This document shows positions 1-8,936 of a stretch of DNA of 52,189 nt, in pieces (position 1 is the stretch's first letter; each line of letters opens with the position of its first letter). This DNA is from Zooshikella harenae. GTDB lineage: Bacteria; Pseudomonadota; Gammaproteobacteria; Pseudomonadales; Zooshikellaceae. Location: assembly GCF_018837975.1 (NCBI RefSeq), contig NZ_JAGSOY010000036.1, positions 1 to 52,189 of the forward strand. The letters run 5' to 3'. The notes under the pieces were generated by a model, which ran no database searches, was not told where the DNA came from, and was given only the letters and a program-made list of their open reading frames with translations. A program made the position numbers and the translations under genes.

Positions 1-267
1 CAGTTCAAGCATCTTGAGGCAGAAATCAAAAAACTTCGCAAGCAACAAAAAGCCATTGTTGCCTTATTACAACAGCCTAAACTATTGGAGGAAAACATGG
101 TAACTAAACAACGTTGGGTCGAAATCATGCGCGCAGCAGGATTCGATGAACAGGATATGCAAAACTGGCATCGTCAATTTGAAAAAATGGAGCCAGAAGA
201 ACATCAAAAATTTCTAGAGTCTCTTGGTATCGATCCTGAAGAAATCAAGCGCATCAGGAACGTGTAA
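1..267 (+). CDS. MerR-family-like transcriptional regulator, C-terminal part (5' truncated by window edge)
   Basis: The frame is open from base 1 to the TAA at 265-267, so this is the last 88 residues of a longer protein. An internal ATG at 85 is not needed as a start because the upstream codons continue as a charged, heptad-like helix (KKLRKQQKAIVALLQQ) typical of the dimerisation coiled coil of MerR proteins. The tail with RWVEIMRAAGF and NWHRQFEKMEPEEHQKFLE recalls a conserved C-terminal effector region of a gammaproteobacterial MerR subgroup. The DNA-binding wing lies outside the window, so the family call rests on the tail alone. A GC-rich hairpin follows the stop codon. Confidence 0.6.
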   Translation, partial: QFKHLEAEIKKLRKQQKAIVALLQQPKLLEENMVTKQRWVEIMRAAGFDEQDMQNWHRQFEKMEPEEHQKFLESLGIDPEEIKRIRNV

Positions 268-284
268 AATCCCCCCTAAAACTA

Positions 285-325
285 CTGCCCCAAAAATAGC
301 TTTTCCCCCCATTCTATTGGGGCAG
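285..325 (+). terminator. Possible terminator/hairpin after the MerR-like gene
   Basis: CTGCCCCAA (285-293) pairs with TTGGGGCAG (317-325), a perfect 9-bp stem, 18 bases after the stop codon. The loop is long (23 nt) and the trailing sequence is only moderately T-rich, so it may be a terminator or an mRNA end-stabilising hairpin. Confidence 0.4.
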
Positions 326-337
326 TCATTTCTATTG

Positions 338-479
338 ATACCCTTCTCCCATGAACTTTATACTTCACTATCATCAATCTATGACGATGAATGAGGGTGG
401 GAATGCAGTTTATACAGGAGCCTTTCACTACTTCCTTAGTCCTTCTTACCAATACATAAAAATGTTTCACCACTGGTAT
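338..479 (-). repeat. MITE-like repeat, copy C
   Basis: Read on the minus strand it starts ATACC-N6-GAA-N3-TTTTTA and ends GAAGGGTAT, the same ends as the copies at 34487-34627 (copy B) and 1088-1314 (copy A). The interior shares the block GCTCCTGYAYAAACTGCATT followed by a CACC-containing stretch. Its length, about 142 bp, matches copy B. The ends form imperfect terminal inverted repeats of about 25 bp. No transposase is encoded. Confidence 0.65.
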
Positions 480-600
480 CCTAGGAAAAAATAGCAACAT
501 AACGGTTAGACTCCCGTTCTTGTACTGCGTGCTTGCCCCTGTACTTTGTGCGCTAAAAAGAAAAACTCAATTTTCTCCAGCACTTTAAGGCTAAATCGTG

Positions 601-606
601 TACAAT
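601..606 (+). promoter_or_regulatory. Candidate -10 box for the SutA-like gene
   Basis: TACAAT lies 30 bases upstream of the ATG at 637, but no convincing -35 hexamer sits at 16-18 bases spacing. Weak evidence. Confidence 0.25.
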
Positions 607-636
607 ATACCACCTCACATTATCATAGGAGCACCC

Positions 637-825
637 ATGGCACGCAATAAAGAACAGGACAGCCTAAACAGTGAGGCTCGTCAAAGGCTAATTGACGAAC
701 AAGTGGCAGCATTCCTCAAGTCTGGTGGACAAGTAACTGAAGTTCCTCAAGGTGTAAGTGGCCAAGAGCCCGTGAGAGGCCGCCAGCATATTGTTTTAGG
801 AAAGAAAGAGAATAACGAAAAATAG
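637..825 (+). CDS. Small SutA-like protein, 62 aa
   Basis: The start is ATG 637 because AGGAG (627-631) lies 5 bases upstream; the earlier in-frame start at 598 lacks a ribosome binding site and would sit across the likely -10 region. The protein is charged and soluble, with no signal peptide. A helix (EARQRLIDEQVAAFLKSGG) is followed by a glycine-rich turn and VTEVPQGVSGQ, then a basic C-terminus. The pattern helix-FL-x-x-GG-x-V-x-E resembles the C-terminal part of SutA, an RNA-polymerase-binding regulator of slow-growing Pseudomonas, but the acidic N-terminal region of SutA is missing. The family link is a tentative inference; the gene itself is well supported by its start signals. Confidence 0.65.
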   Translation: MARNKEQDSLNSEARQRLIDEQVAAFLKSGGQVTEVPQGVSGQEPVRGRQHIVLGKKENNEK

Positions 826-999
826 CACGACTACCCCATTAGATTTATGCTTCTGGCTTTTCTGTGTGTAGTAATGTTTTAACAAGAGCAGTCAGAAGTA
901 ACTTTAATCTATTCGCTAATATGATCTCTTTAAGCGTCAACTTTCATTGAACCATAATACTGCAAGCAATATATACACTGTATATATCCCCCCTCTTGC

Positions 1000-1092
1000 T
1001 AATACATATCATTTCCATATAAGATCACAAAAATCGGCGAAATATATGATCAATTAGCACAATAATTCTAATACGTATTATTTTCATATATG
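1000..1092 (+). repeat. Pair of 24-bp direct repeats upstream of the exporter
   Basis: TAATACATATCATTTCCATA (from 1000) recurs as TAATACGTATTATTTTCATA (from 1069), 69 bases apart, with only a few transitions between them. The region is AT-rich and promoter-like. The second copy runs into the start of the MITE-like repeat. Confidence 0.4.
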
Positions 1093-1314
1093 CCCATAAC
1101 GAAAAGTTTAGTGGAACAAGTCTGCTAGTGTATGACTTGCAGTAGCCACTTTAATTTATATATAGGCGCTGCTGGACGGTTATATTAATAAGTGACTGGG
1201 GTGACAGTTTAATGCTCCTGCACAAACTGCATTTCCACCCTCCTTGGCGGTCAAGAACGCTAACAATAACCCCCTTGGCCCTAGGGGTATAAAAATGATT
1301 CGTGAAGGGTATAC
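1088..1314 (+). repeat. MITE-like repeat, copy A (with internal extra sequence)
   Basis: It starts ATATGCCCATAACGAA and ends GATTCGTGAAGGGTATA, matching copy B at 34487-34627 at both ends. From GACTGGGGTG to TCAAGAACGC (about 1194-1260) it is near-identical to copy B. Copy A carries roughly 80 extra bases between its left end and the shared core and a few extra bases near the right end, accounting for 227 versus 141 bp. It lies immediately upstream of the exporter gene. Confidence 0.65.
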
Positions 1315-1392
1315 AAGGAGAAAATCCAAACACTGTACCTTTTACAGTGTGTGTTAACTCCAATGTACTTAGTTAAATAAGGGGGGAGTGTT

Positions 1393-2022
1393 GTGATAAC
1401 CCTAACCAGTTTATCGTTAGTTGCTTTATTTATACCGACTTTTTTCTTTGTATCTGTTACACCTGGGATGTGTATGATGCTCTCAATGACGATGGGCATG
1501 TCCATTGGCTTAAAACGTACATTCTGGATGATGTGGGGTGAGTTATTAGGAGTCGCAATTGTTGCCATCGCCTCAGTGGTAGGTATCGCAACAGTTATGC
1601 TGGAGTACCCCAGCGTATTTAATTTACTAAAATATATTGGTGGTGCTTACTTAATTTACTTGGGAATTCAGCTCTGGCGGTCTAAAGGAAAGATGTCATT
1701 TAATTTAATAAATGAAGCACAGAATACCGACCGTTTAAACCTGGCAATGCAGGGTTTTATTACTGCAATAGCAAACCCTAAAGGTTGGGCATTTTTTATT
1801 TCATTATTACCCCCTTTTATTAGTCCAGATATGCCTCTTGTCCCACAACTGGTTATATTACTAAGCATAATTTTAATGATTGAGTTTCTTTGTTTAATTC
1901 TTTATGCCTCTGGAGGAAAAACCCTAAGTAAGCTATTACAAAAAAGTGGCAATGTAAGATTACTTAATCGAATTTCAGGTTCTTTAATGATGGGCGTCGG
2001 AATCTGGCTTGCTTTTGGTTAG
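1393..2022 (+). CDS. LysE/RhtB family amino-acid exporter
   Basis: This 209-residue inner-membrane protein has the size and layout of the RhtB/LysE translocators, which export homoserine, threonine, lysine or related amino acids. The N-terminal segment carries the family signature (VSVTPGMCMMLSMTMG), about six hydrophobic segments follow, and the central GGAYLIYLGIQLWR motif is typical. The start is GTG 1393, supported by the purine-rich GGGGGGAG five bases upstream. The substrate cannot be read from the sequence. The gene stands alone between a MITE-like repeat and the convergent gcvP gene. Confidence 0.85.
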   Translation: MITLTSLSLVALFIPTFFFVSVTPGMCMMLSMTMGMSIGLKRTFWMMWGELLGVAIVAIASVVGIATVMLEYPSVFNLLKYIGGAYLIYLGIQLWRSKGKMSFNLINEAQNTDRLNLAMQGFITAIANPKGWAFFISLLPPFISPDMPLVPQLVILLSIILMIEFLCLILYASGGKTLSKLLQKSGNVRLLNRISGSLMMGVGIWLAFG

Positions 2023-2024
2023 TA

Positions 2025-2047
2025 CAAAAAAAGGGCCTTCCGGCCCT
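2025..2047 (-). terminator. Rho-independent terminator of gcvP (minus strand)
   Basis: AGGGCC (2032-2037) and GGCCCT (2042-2047) form a stem with a 4-base loop. On the minus strand it is followed by a run of T (2025-2032). It sits about 80 bases past the gcvP stop and also overlaps the end of the convergent exporter transcript. Confidence 0.8.
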
Positions 2048-2128
2048 AAGATCATTGCTCACAAGAAATGCTAAAAAAATAACTTAAGAGTAGCTCTAAA
2101 AGTAGTGATTTATTTGATGCTCTTAATA

Positions 2129-5020
2129 TTATTCTTGGTAACTACTGACAGGTGGACAAGAGCACATTAAGTGCCGATCACCATACACATTGTCAATACG
2201 ATTTACGGTTGGCCACACTTTATTTTCTTCAACCCATGCTAATGGATAAGCCGCAACCTGTCGGGTATATGAGCGCGTCCACTCATCACTGAATAAATCA
2301 GCTTGGGTATGAGGCGCATAACGCAATGGACTGTTTTCCACCGCATATACGCCTTGAGCAACTTGCTCAATTTCCTGCCGTATATAAACCATCGCTTCAC
2401 AAAAACGGTCTAATTCTGCTTTTGATTCACTTTCTGTGGGTTCAATCATCAAGGTACCAGGCACAGGAAATGACATCGTTGGCGCATGAAAGCCAAAGTC
2501 CATCAACCGCTTGGCAACATCTTCCTCTGTCACCCCCGTTGCCGCTTTCAGTGGACGTAAATCAATAATACATTCATGGGCTACATAGCCAGCTTTACCT
2601 GTATAAAGCACGGGATAATGATCTGCCAAGCGCTTAGCAATGTAGTTTGCATTTAAAATAGCAATTTCCGTAGCCTTGGTTAACCCCTTCCCTCCCATCA
2701 ACTGCAGGTAAACCCAAGATATGGGTAAAATACTGGCACTGCCATAGGAAGCCGCAGAAACAGGTCCTACCGTCTGATTTTTATTAATGGGATTACCTGG
2801 TAAAAAAGGCGCAAGATGCGACTTAACACCTATAGGTCCCATGCCTGGACCACCCCCGCCATGCGGTATACAAAATGTTTTATGCAGATTTAAATGCGAT
2901 ACATCAGAACCAATCAGGCCTGGCTTAGTTAATCCCACCTGTGCATTTAAATTTGCACCATCCATGTAAACCTGACCACCATGAGCATGGATAATTTCAC
3001 ATAGCGTTTTAACGCCTTCTTCAAACACCCCATGTGTCGAAGGATAAGTGATCATAACACACGACAACTGACTACTATGCTGCTTTGCCTTGTTTTCAAG
3101 GTCTGTTAAGTCCACATTACCCTGCTCATCGCAAGCCACAATCACCACACGCATACCCGCCATCGAAGCACTGGCAGGGTTCGTGCCATGAGCTGAACTG
3201 GGAATCAAGCAAACATCTCGTTGTCCCTGGCCAATACTTTCATGATATTTACGAATGGCCAGCAGTCCTGCATATTCACCTTGAGCCCCTGAGTTAGGCT
3301 GTAATGAAACCGCATCATAGCCGGTAATTTCTGCCAGCTGTTCACACAGAGAGTTAAGCAACTGCTGATAGCCTTGGGTCTGAGCTGCAGGCGCATAAGG
3401 GTGAATACCCGAAAATTCAGGCCAACTGACAGGTATCATCTCTGTCGTGGCATTAAGTTTCATGGTACAAGAGCCTAACGGAATCATACTGTGTACCAGC
3501 GAAATATCTTTATTTTCCAAACGCTTTAGGTAACGCAGCATTCCCGTTTCAGAGTGGTAGCGGTTAAATACTGGATGGGTTAAAAATGCTTGTTTCCGCT
3601 GTAATTCATCAGGAATAGCAGGCGCATTAGCCAATGCTCTATCTAGTTGTGTTACCAGTAGACCATCACTTTTGTCACCCAGTAAAACTCGCCACAATAC
3701 AGTAAGCGCTTCAGGTGTTGTTGTTTCATCCAAACTAACCGCAACCTGTTGTTCACTGACAACACGCAGATTAATACCCTCATTTTCTGCGCGAGCAAGC
3801 ACCTCTAAAGTCTGCCCACCCGTTGTTAATAGCAACGTATCAAAATAATGTGAAAATTTTGGAGTAATACCACCCTGGACTAATCCCGCTGCCAGTATTT
3901 GCGTCAAACGATGAACCCGTTGCGCAATTTTCTTTAAACCTTCAGATCCATGATAGACCGCATAAAACCCAGCCATATTGGCTAATAAGGCTTGTGCCGT
4001 ACAGATATTAGAGGTCGCTTTCTCTCGACGAATATGTTGTTCGCGCGTTTGCATTGCCATACGTAACGCAGGACGCCCACGGGTATCGACTGAAACCCCA
4101 ATGATCCGTCCTGGTGCTGAACGTTTAAATTTGTCTCTAGTTGCAAAAAAGGCAGCATGAGGACCGCCATATCCCATTGGGACCCCAAATCGCTGAGCAG
4201 AACCCACTACAACATCCGCCCCGAAAGCACCTGGTGGCTCCAACAGCACTAAGCTTAATAAGTCAGCAGTAACTATGGATAAAGCCTGTTGCTGATGCAA
4301 TGCATCAATTATGTTTTGTAATGAAGTCACTTCACCCAATGTACTTGGATAAGCAATAACACCTGCAAATACATCATGGTTTTCTATTTCACTAACCACA
4401 TCAACAATAACCTGAATCCCTAAATATTCGGCACGCGTCTTAATCAAAGCAATCGTTTGGGGATGGACATCAGTGGCAACAAATAAGCTATCGCTACGTT
4501 TCTTATTAACACGCTTACACATGGTCATAGCTTCTGCGGCTGCCGTGGCTTCATCCAGCAGTGATGCATTTGCTAGCTCCATGCCTGTTAGGTCAGTCAC
4601 CATTTGTTGGAAGTTTAATAAGCCTTCCAATCGACCTTGGGATATTTCTGGTTGATAGGGTGTATAGGCAGTATACCAACCCGGATTTTCAAGCACATTG
4701 CGCAAAATAACAGGCGGTACCACGGTGTCATAGTAACCCATACCAATATACGACTGATAATGTTTATTCTGTGCAGCCAGCTGTTTGAGTTGTGCTAATA
4801 CTGTCGTTTCATCAACAGGTTCACTTAGTGTCAAAGGTTCAGGTAAACGAATAGCTGCAGGTACCGTATTTTTAATGAGTTCATCAGTCGTACTGATATC
4901 CAGCTCAGCCAACATCGTTTTAACTTCATCAGGTGATGGCCCTATATGGCGCTGGATAAAGTCCTCATAAGGAAGCAAACTACTGAGTGTAACCATATGC
5001 GTTGTCATGCCCCTACTCAC
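2129..5020 (-). CDS. gcvP: Glycine dehydrogenase (decarboxylating), P-protein of the glycine cleavage system
   Basis: The P-protein decarboxylates glycine with PLP and passes the aminomethyl group to lipoyl-GcvH. The 963 residues match the single-chain gammaproteobacterial form. The N-terminus has [14 protein letters not shown]. The PLP lysine is K714 in [20 protein letters not shown], followed by the glycine-rich loop. The C-terminal half also carries [16 protein letters not shown] and IEPTESESK. The start is uncertain: GTG 5020 follows ATAGGA, while ATGs at 5008 and 4996 are also in frame. It lies downstream of gcvH on the same strand with a 175-base gap. gcvT is on the opposite strand beyond 8.9 kb. 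Confidence 0.97.
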   Translation of the reverse strand: MSRGMTTHMVTLSSLLPYEDFIQRHIGPSPDEVKTMLAELDISTTDELIKNTVPAAIRLPEPLTLSEPVDETTVLAQLKQLAAQNKHYQSYIGMGYYDTVVPPVILRNVLENPGWYTAYTPYQPEISQGRLEGLLNFQQMVTDLTGMELANASLLDEATAAAEAMTMCKRVNKKRSDSLFVATDVHPQTIALIKTRAEYLGIQVIVDVVSEIENHDVFAGVIAYPSTLGEVTSLQNIIDALHQQQALSIVTADLLSLVLLEPPGAFGADVVVGSAQRFGVPMGYGGPHAAFFATRDKFKRSAPGRIIGVSVDTRGRPALRMAMQTREQHIRREKATSNICTAQALLANMAGFYAVYHGSEGLKKIAQRVHRLTQILAAGLVQGGITPKFSHYFDTLLLTTGGQTLEVLARAENEGINLRVVSEQQVAVSLDETTTPEALTVLWRVLLGDKSDGLLVTQLDRALANAPAIPDELQRKQAFLTHPVFNRYHSETGMLRYLKRLENKDISLVHSMIPLGSCTMKLNATTEMIPVSWPEFSGIHPYAPAAQTQGYQQLLNSLCEQLAEITGYDAVSLQPNSGAQGEYAGLLAIRKYHESIGQGQRDVCLIPSSAHGTNPASASMAGMRVVIVACDEQGNVDLTDLENKAKQHSSQLSCVMITYPSTHGVFEEGVKTLCEIIHAHGGQVYMDGANLNAQVGLTKPGLIGSDVSHLNLHKTFCIPHGGGGPGMGPIGVKSHLAPFLPGNPINKNQTVGPVSAASYGSASILPISWVYLQLMGGKGLTKATEIAILNANYIAKRLADHYPVLYTGKAGYVAHECIIDLRPLKAATGVTEEDVAKRLMDFGFHAPTMSFPVPGTLMIEPTESESKAELDRFCEAMVYIRQEIEQVAQGVYAVENSPLRYAPHTQADLFSDEWTRSYTRQVAAYPLAWVEENKVWPTVNRIDNVYGDRHLMCSCPPVSSYQE

Positions 5021-5195
5021 GTCCTATCAACGGAAATTAATAATGGTTTGAACCTTCTATCCGCAGCGCAGCAAGCCACGCTTAGGTGTCATATAGCACC
5101 GCTTTGCGTCAGTGATTTTTATTACTAATTTTTTAGGCCTGTATAAAACAGCTTTAAATTCTTTGTTTATTATTTAAAGATACATTTAGCAAACA

Positions 5196-5591
5196 CTAAT
5201 CAATTTCTGTTTCAAGTAGTGCCTGATAAGCATCAGCGTTTAAAAACTTTGAAGCAGGTACTGGGTAATCTGATTGTAATTTAATTAACCAGCCTTGCTG
5301 ATACGCCTGTTGATTAAGCAGAACAGGCTTATCCTTAATTTCAGAGTTTATGGCAAGCACTGTTCCTGTAAATGGCATTAAAATGTCCACTTCTGCCTTG
5401 CATGACTTAATAGCGATACAGGCATCCCCCATCTGAAAATGCTGCCCAACCCCTGGTAAACGAACTTGAGTAATATCACCCAGTCGCATTTGTGCATAAT
5501 CAGTAATACCCAGGGTTACAGAATCACCACCATTAATCTTAAACCACTCATGTGTAAGACTATACAAAACATCAGACTTGATGGTGCACAT
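5196..5591 (-). CDS. gcvH: Glycine cleavage system H protein (divergent lipoylation motif)
   Basis: GcvH is the lipoyl carrier that shuttles the aminomethyl group between the P, T and L proteins. The 131-residue length is normal, with THEWFKI near the N-terminus, DYAQMRLGDI at 31-40 and the lipoyl loop around K65. The usual motif reads E-S-V-K, but here residues 62-65 are K-S-C-K, so the conserved Glu three residues before the lipoyl lysine is replaced by Lys. The conserved Gly eleven residues after it (G76) is kept. The start ATG 5591 follows GAGGA at 8 bases. It is the first gene of a gcvHP unit, divergent from the XRE-cupin regulator. Confidence 0.93.
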   Translation of the reverse strand: MCTIKSDVLYSLTHEWFKINGGDSVTLGITDYAQMRLGDITQVRLPGVGQHFQMGDACIAIKSCKAEVDILMPFTGTVLAINSEIKDKPVLLNQQAYQQGWLIKLQSDYPVPASKFLNADAYQALLETEID

Positions 5592-5840
5592 GGTGAATGT
5601 CCTCTGCTCAGTCCTCGTATGATTTTATGGCGTTAGTTTTCTCAATAGCACTTTCTCTGCTGCCAGCTAGCGGTCATTACATAGTAAGCAGCAGGTTTAT
5701 CGAATACTTAACATCCTTGGCTTAATGAAACAGGATGCTGAATGTTTATTTTTAAAGTTGGCCATAACACATTGCTCAATGCTTTCTAATTATTATTTGT
5801 AATGCGTTAATTCGCATCGTTTTCAGTTTCTCTGAAAAAA

Positions 5841-5969
5841 CAGCCAGTCAACAAATACCTTTTACTGAATACTGTTGCACTGGCTGAATCCAAAGACCTT
5901 TTGGTCGTCTCAGTGCAATACTGGTGTTTCCTCACAGCAAATCACCCAGTGTTGTCCTGTTGGATTTAA
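5841..5969. other. Structured intergenic region between gcvH and the regulator
   Basis: The 613-base divergent intergenic region (5592-6204) contains several inverted repeats in a row: CAGCCAGT/ACTGGCTG (5841-5848 and 5879-5886) with further pairing inside, AAGACC-TTTT-GGTCGT (5893-5908), and CAATACTGGTG/CACCCAGTGTTG (5916-5926 and 5943-5954). The last two are enclosed by AATCCAA/TTGGATT (about 5887-5966). The fold could lie in the leader of either divergent gene. The conserved glycine-riboswitch core was looked for on both strands and not found. The rest of the region shows no gene. Confidence 0.4.
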
Positions 5970-6204
5970 GATGGAAGTCTTGAGAATAACAGTAAGCTGA
6001 ACCCTGTTAACCATGGATCAGCTCAATTGAAATGTATCAACGTTTTTCCTCTAAATCAACTTTGTTTCGTAAAGGAAACTCTTTTCTTGACGAACTCCCC
6101 TACTTCAACCCATAGTGATAATCAGCTCTCTCGTGAGTTGGCATACTATAAAGGTTAAGGTAGTATCCTTCACTTTTTGCAACAGTCCAATTGGAGTATC
6201 CCGT

Positions 6205-6822
6205 ATGGCGGAAAACCCGCGTCTCCCGAAAATGCAAATGCAACAAACCAGCAGTGAGGCCCAGGTTGAACCCATGCAACTCGGCAAGCGATTACGGGAA
6301 ATCCGTCTAAGTAATAACTGGACGCTGGAAGAAGTCAGTCAACGTACTGGCTTAGCCCGATCCACTTTATCAAAAATTGAAAACGATCAACTTTCACCCA
6401 CATTTTCAGCCGTTCAAAAACTCACAAAAGGACTGGGAATCGACCTACCACAATTATTTAGCAAACCTCTACAGCCAATGACGATGGGACGCCGAGATAT
6501 CACCCGTAACCAAGCAGGTAAACCTCACCCAACGGCTACTTATGAGCACGAGCTGTTAGCAACACAACTTGTTAATAAGAAAATGGTTCCTTTTAAAACC
6601 ATTGTCAGGGCTAGGCAGTTTAGTGATTATGCTGACTGGGTTCGACATGCCGGTGAGGAATTTTTATTAGTATTATCAGGCTCTCTTTGTTTTTATAGTG
6701 AGTTTTATGAGCCTGTTGAACTATTCACGGGAGATAGTGTTTATTACGACGCCAGTATGGGCCATATGCTGGTCTCTACAAGCGATGAGGATGCTGAAAT
6801 TTTATGGGTTATGGCGACATAA
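6205..6822 (+). CDS. XRE-family transcriptional regulator with C-terminal cupin domain
   Basis: The N-terminal helix-turn-helix (residues about 27-80: LGKRLREIRLSNNWTLEEVS, then RSTLSKIENDQLSPTF) is of the XRE/Cro type. A cupin_2 domain (about 125-205, with GEEFLLVLSGSLCFY and TGDSVYYDASMGH) would bind a small ligand. Such proteins control amino-acid and amine catabolic genes. The position between gcvHP (divergent) and the symporter-gcvT genes suggests it senses glycine or a related compound and controls both sides; this is inferred from context. ATG 6205 was chosen over the upstream ATG 6115 because TTGGAG (6191-6196) precedes it by 8 bases and the upstream extension is not family-like. Confidence 0.88.
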   Translation: MAENPRLPKMQMQQTSSEAQVEPMQLGKRLREIRLSNNWTLEEVSQRTGLARSTLSKIENDQLSPTFSAVQKLTKGLGIDLPQLFSKPLQPMTMGRRDITRNQAGKPHPTATYEHELLATQLVNKKMVPFKTIVRARQFSDYADWVRHAGEEFLLVLSGSLCFYSEFYEPVELFTGDSVYYDASMGHMLVSTSDEDAEILWVMAT

Positions 6823-6841
6823 CACCTCCCAACTATTCCAC

Positions 6842-6867
6842 GACTATACAACGTTCCTTGTATAGTC
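6842..6867 (+). terminator. Terminator-like hairpin after the XRE-cupin gene
   Basis: GACTATACAA (6842-6851) and TTGTATAGTC (6858-6867) form a perfect 10-bp stem with a 6-base loop 19 bases after the stop. The following CTTCACCATT is only weakly T-rich. Confidence 0.5.
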
Positions 6868-7484
6868 CTTCACCATTATTAATCCTAACCAAAAAGATTT
6901 TTGATGCGTGCTAGCTCAGATATAGTCACATCCCCCACCTTGCTTTCACTATTTACTAATTACTAACTTACACAACCTACCTCAGCAAATTCCTTACAAA
7001 TTGTTGCATCGTTATGACGAATACGATAATTTGTTTCAAATAATAAAAAAATAGGGTGTTGATAAAATAATTCTCTTTAGATGCGTATATGATTATTTTT
7101 TGTGTACCTGACAAGTAAAAAAAGCAAGCGAGTAGACAAAAAATACTTGTCTTCCATCACCACAAATACACATCTACTTGGTATCATCACCAGCTGATTT
7201 ATAACCAACATGAATTATTTTTTAGAATGCACTGCAATGAAGAGGATTAACTATACCCACAGCGAAGCTTTTTCTGGGTTCGCAAAAGGTATAAATCACT
7301 GAGAATAACACTCACGTAACTGTGCAAGATAATTTCACTCCAGTGAACTATTGGCTTTCAACAGTTAACGTCTAATCATCCCGCATCATTGCATTGTTTT
7401 TTGCTGAAACATAAAAATAAATTGTGAATGGTATATAGCTTTATAACAACAAATGTATCCCTTGATGGATAAGAGGCGTAATTG
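6868..7484. other. AT-rich intergenic region upstream of the symporter
   Basis: No gene is seen over this stretch. It is AT-rich, contains the small inverted-repeat element at 7252-7293, and presumably holds the promoter of the symporter gene; no confident -35/-10 pair or riboswitch signature was recognised. Confidence 0.5.
7252..7293. repeat. TIR-only fragment of the MITE-like family
   Basis: TATACCCACAGCGAAGCTTT continues through TTCTGGG and ends GCAAAAGGTATA. The left part aligns with the left end of copy B (ATACCCATAACGAAGGGTTT) and the right part ends like the opposite terminus. It looks like an element whose interior has been deleted, leaving only the two ends, 42 bp in all. Confidence 0.4.
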
Positions 7485-8874
7485 ATGGAAGTTTATCAAA
7501 TAATCAAAGATATCCTCGACCCTATAGACTCCTTTGTATGGGGACCGGTTATGCTGGTTCTGATTTTAGGCGTGGGGCTTTATTTAAGCCTTGGTTTAGG
7601 GTTTCTTCAACTTAGAAAATTAGGTACAGGATTCAAATTACTATGGCGTGGTCGCGCACCTGAACAAGGCGATGAAAAAGAAGGTGAAATTAGCCCATTC
7701 AACGCACTGATGACCTCCTTATCTGCCACTATTGGTACAGGTAATATTGCAGGGGTCGCTACTGCTATTTTTCTTGGCGGGCCAGGTGCTTTATTTTGGA
7801 TGTGGTGTACTGCCTTAGTCGGCATGGCTACTAAGTTCGCTGAAGCCGTTTGTGCCGTCAAATACCGTGAAACAGATGAAGACGGGAATCATATTGGTGG
7901 TCCCATGTACTACATCAAAAATGGCTTGGGGCAGAAATGGTTATGGCTTGGTACCGCATTTGCCGTATTCGGTGCAATTGCTGGTTTTGGTATTGGTAAT
8001 ACCGTTCAGGTTAATTCGATTGCTGAAGCCTTGCACACCCAATGGGGAATCCCTCCTCTTGGCACAGGTATCGCCGTCATGATTTTTGTGGGCCTAGTGA
8101 TCATTGGTGGTATCAAGGCCATCGCTGAAGTGGCTGGCAAACTGGTACCCATTATGGGAATTTCCTATTTACTGGCAGGTCTGGTTGTACTTACCCTTAA
8201 CGCTTCAGAAATACCTGCTGCTTTAAGCATGATTATCAGCTCAGCGTTTACCGGAACTGCTGCTACAGGAGGTTTTGCAGGTGCTGCTATCTGGGCTGCT
8301 ATTCGCTTTGGGGTTGCTCGTGGCGTATTCTCTAACGAAGCAGGCTTGGGTAGTGCACCTATTGCTCATGCTTCCGCACAAACCCATGACCCAGTACGCC
8401 AAGGTTTAATCGCTATGCTGGGTACATTTATTGATACTATTTTGGTTTGTACTTGCCATTATCACCTCAGGCGCCTGGACACTAGGTGAAACCGGCTCTG
8501 CACTCACCATGGCCGCATTCGAACAAACCATACCAGGCATTGGTGGGTATGTTGTCACTATAGGTTTAGCTGTTTTTGCTTTTACCACTATCCTGGGCTG
8601 GAGTGTATATTGCGAACGCTGTATCCAATTTCTGTTTGGCTTAACCGCGATCAAAATCTTTCGAGTATTTTGGTTAATCGCTATTCCTTTAGGTGCCTAT
8701 GCAAGCTTAGACCTAGTCTGGCTCATTGCAGATATTTTAAATGCTTTAATGGCAATACCAAACCTAATTGCGCTCGCCCTACTAAGCCCCGTTGTGTTTA
8801 AACTTACTCGTGATTATTTTTCAAAAACATCTGTTAAACATAACGCCTCAAACAGCGAAGCCAACGGTACATAG
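7485..8874 (+). pseudogene. Alanine/glycine:cation symporter (AGCS family), frameshifted
   Basis: AGCS proteins are sodium-coupled importers of alanine or glycine with about 10-11 membrane segments. ATG 7485 follows AAGAGG at 8 bases. The first frame encodes the family core: ATIGTGNIAGVATAIFLGGP, GGPMYYIKNGLG, FSNEAGLGSAPIAHA, ending in GTFIDTILVCT, then runs out of frame to a stop at 8487-8489. Homology resumes in another frame from about 8453 (AIITSGAWTLGETGSALTM) to 8872. In the family a few residues (usually MT plus one or two hydrophobic ones) lie between these two blocks, so a deletion of about 11 bases after base 8450 is the likely cause. It may be a real null mutation or a sequencing or assembly error. 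Its place next to gcvT suggests glycine uptake. Confidence 0.8.
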
Positions 8875-8936
8875 TCTCTTCCACCAGCAGAGGAACTCTG
8901 CTGGTTTTATTAAGCGCTTCAACTCGGAATGATGAG

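Noticed and set aside
282-500. Open frame of 72 codons (minus strand)
   Set aside because: It covers the MITE-like repeat copy C and has no start signals.
1151-1568. Minus-strand open frames upstream of and within the exporter gene
   Set aside because: They lie in repeat copy A and antisense to the exporter gene, without start signals.
5592-7484. Glycine riboswitch expected near gcvH, the symporter or the regulator
   Set aside because: The conserved aptamer core was looked for on both strands and not found; the structured region at 5841-5969 does not match it.
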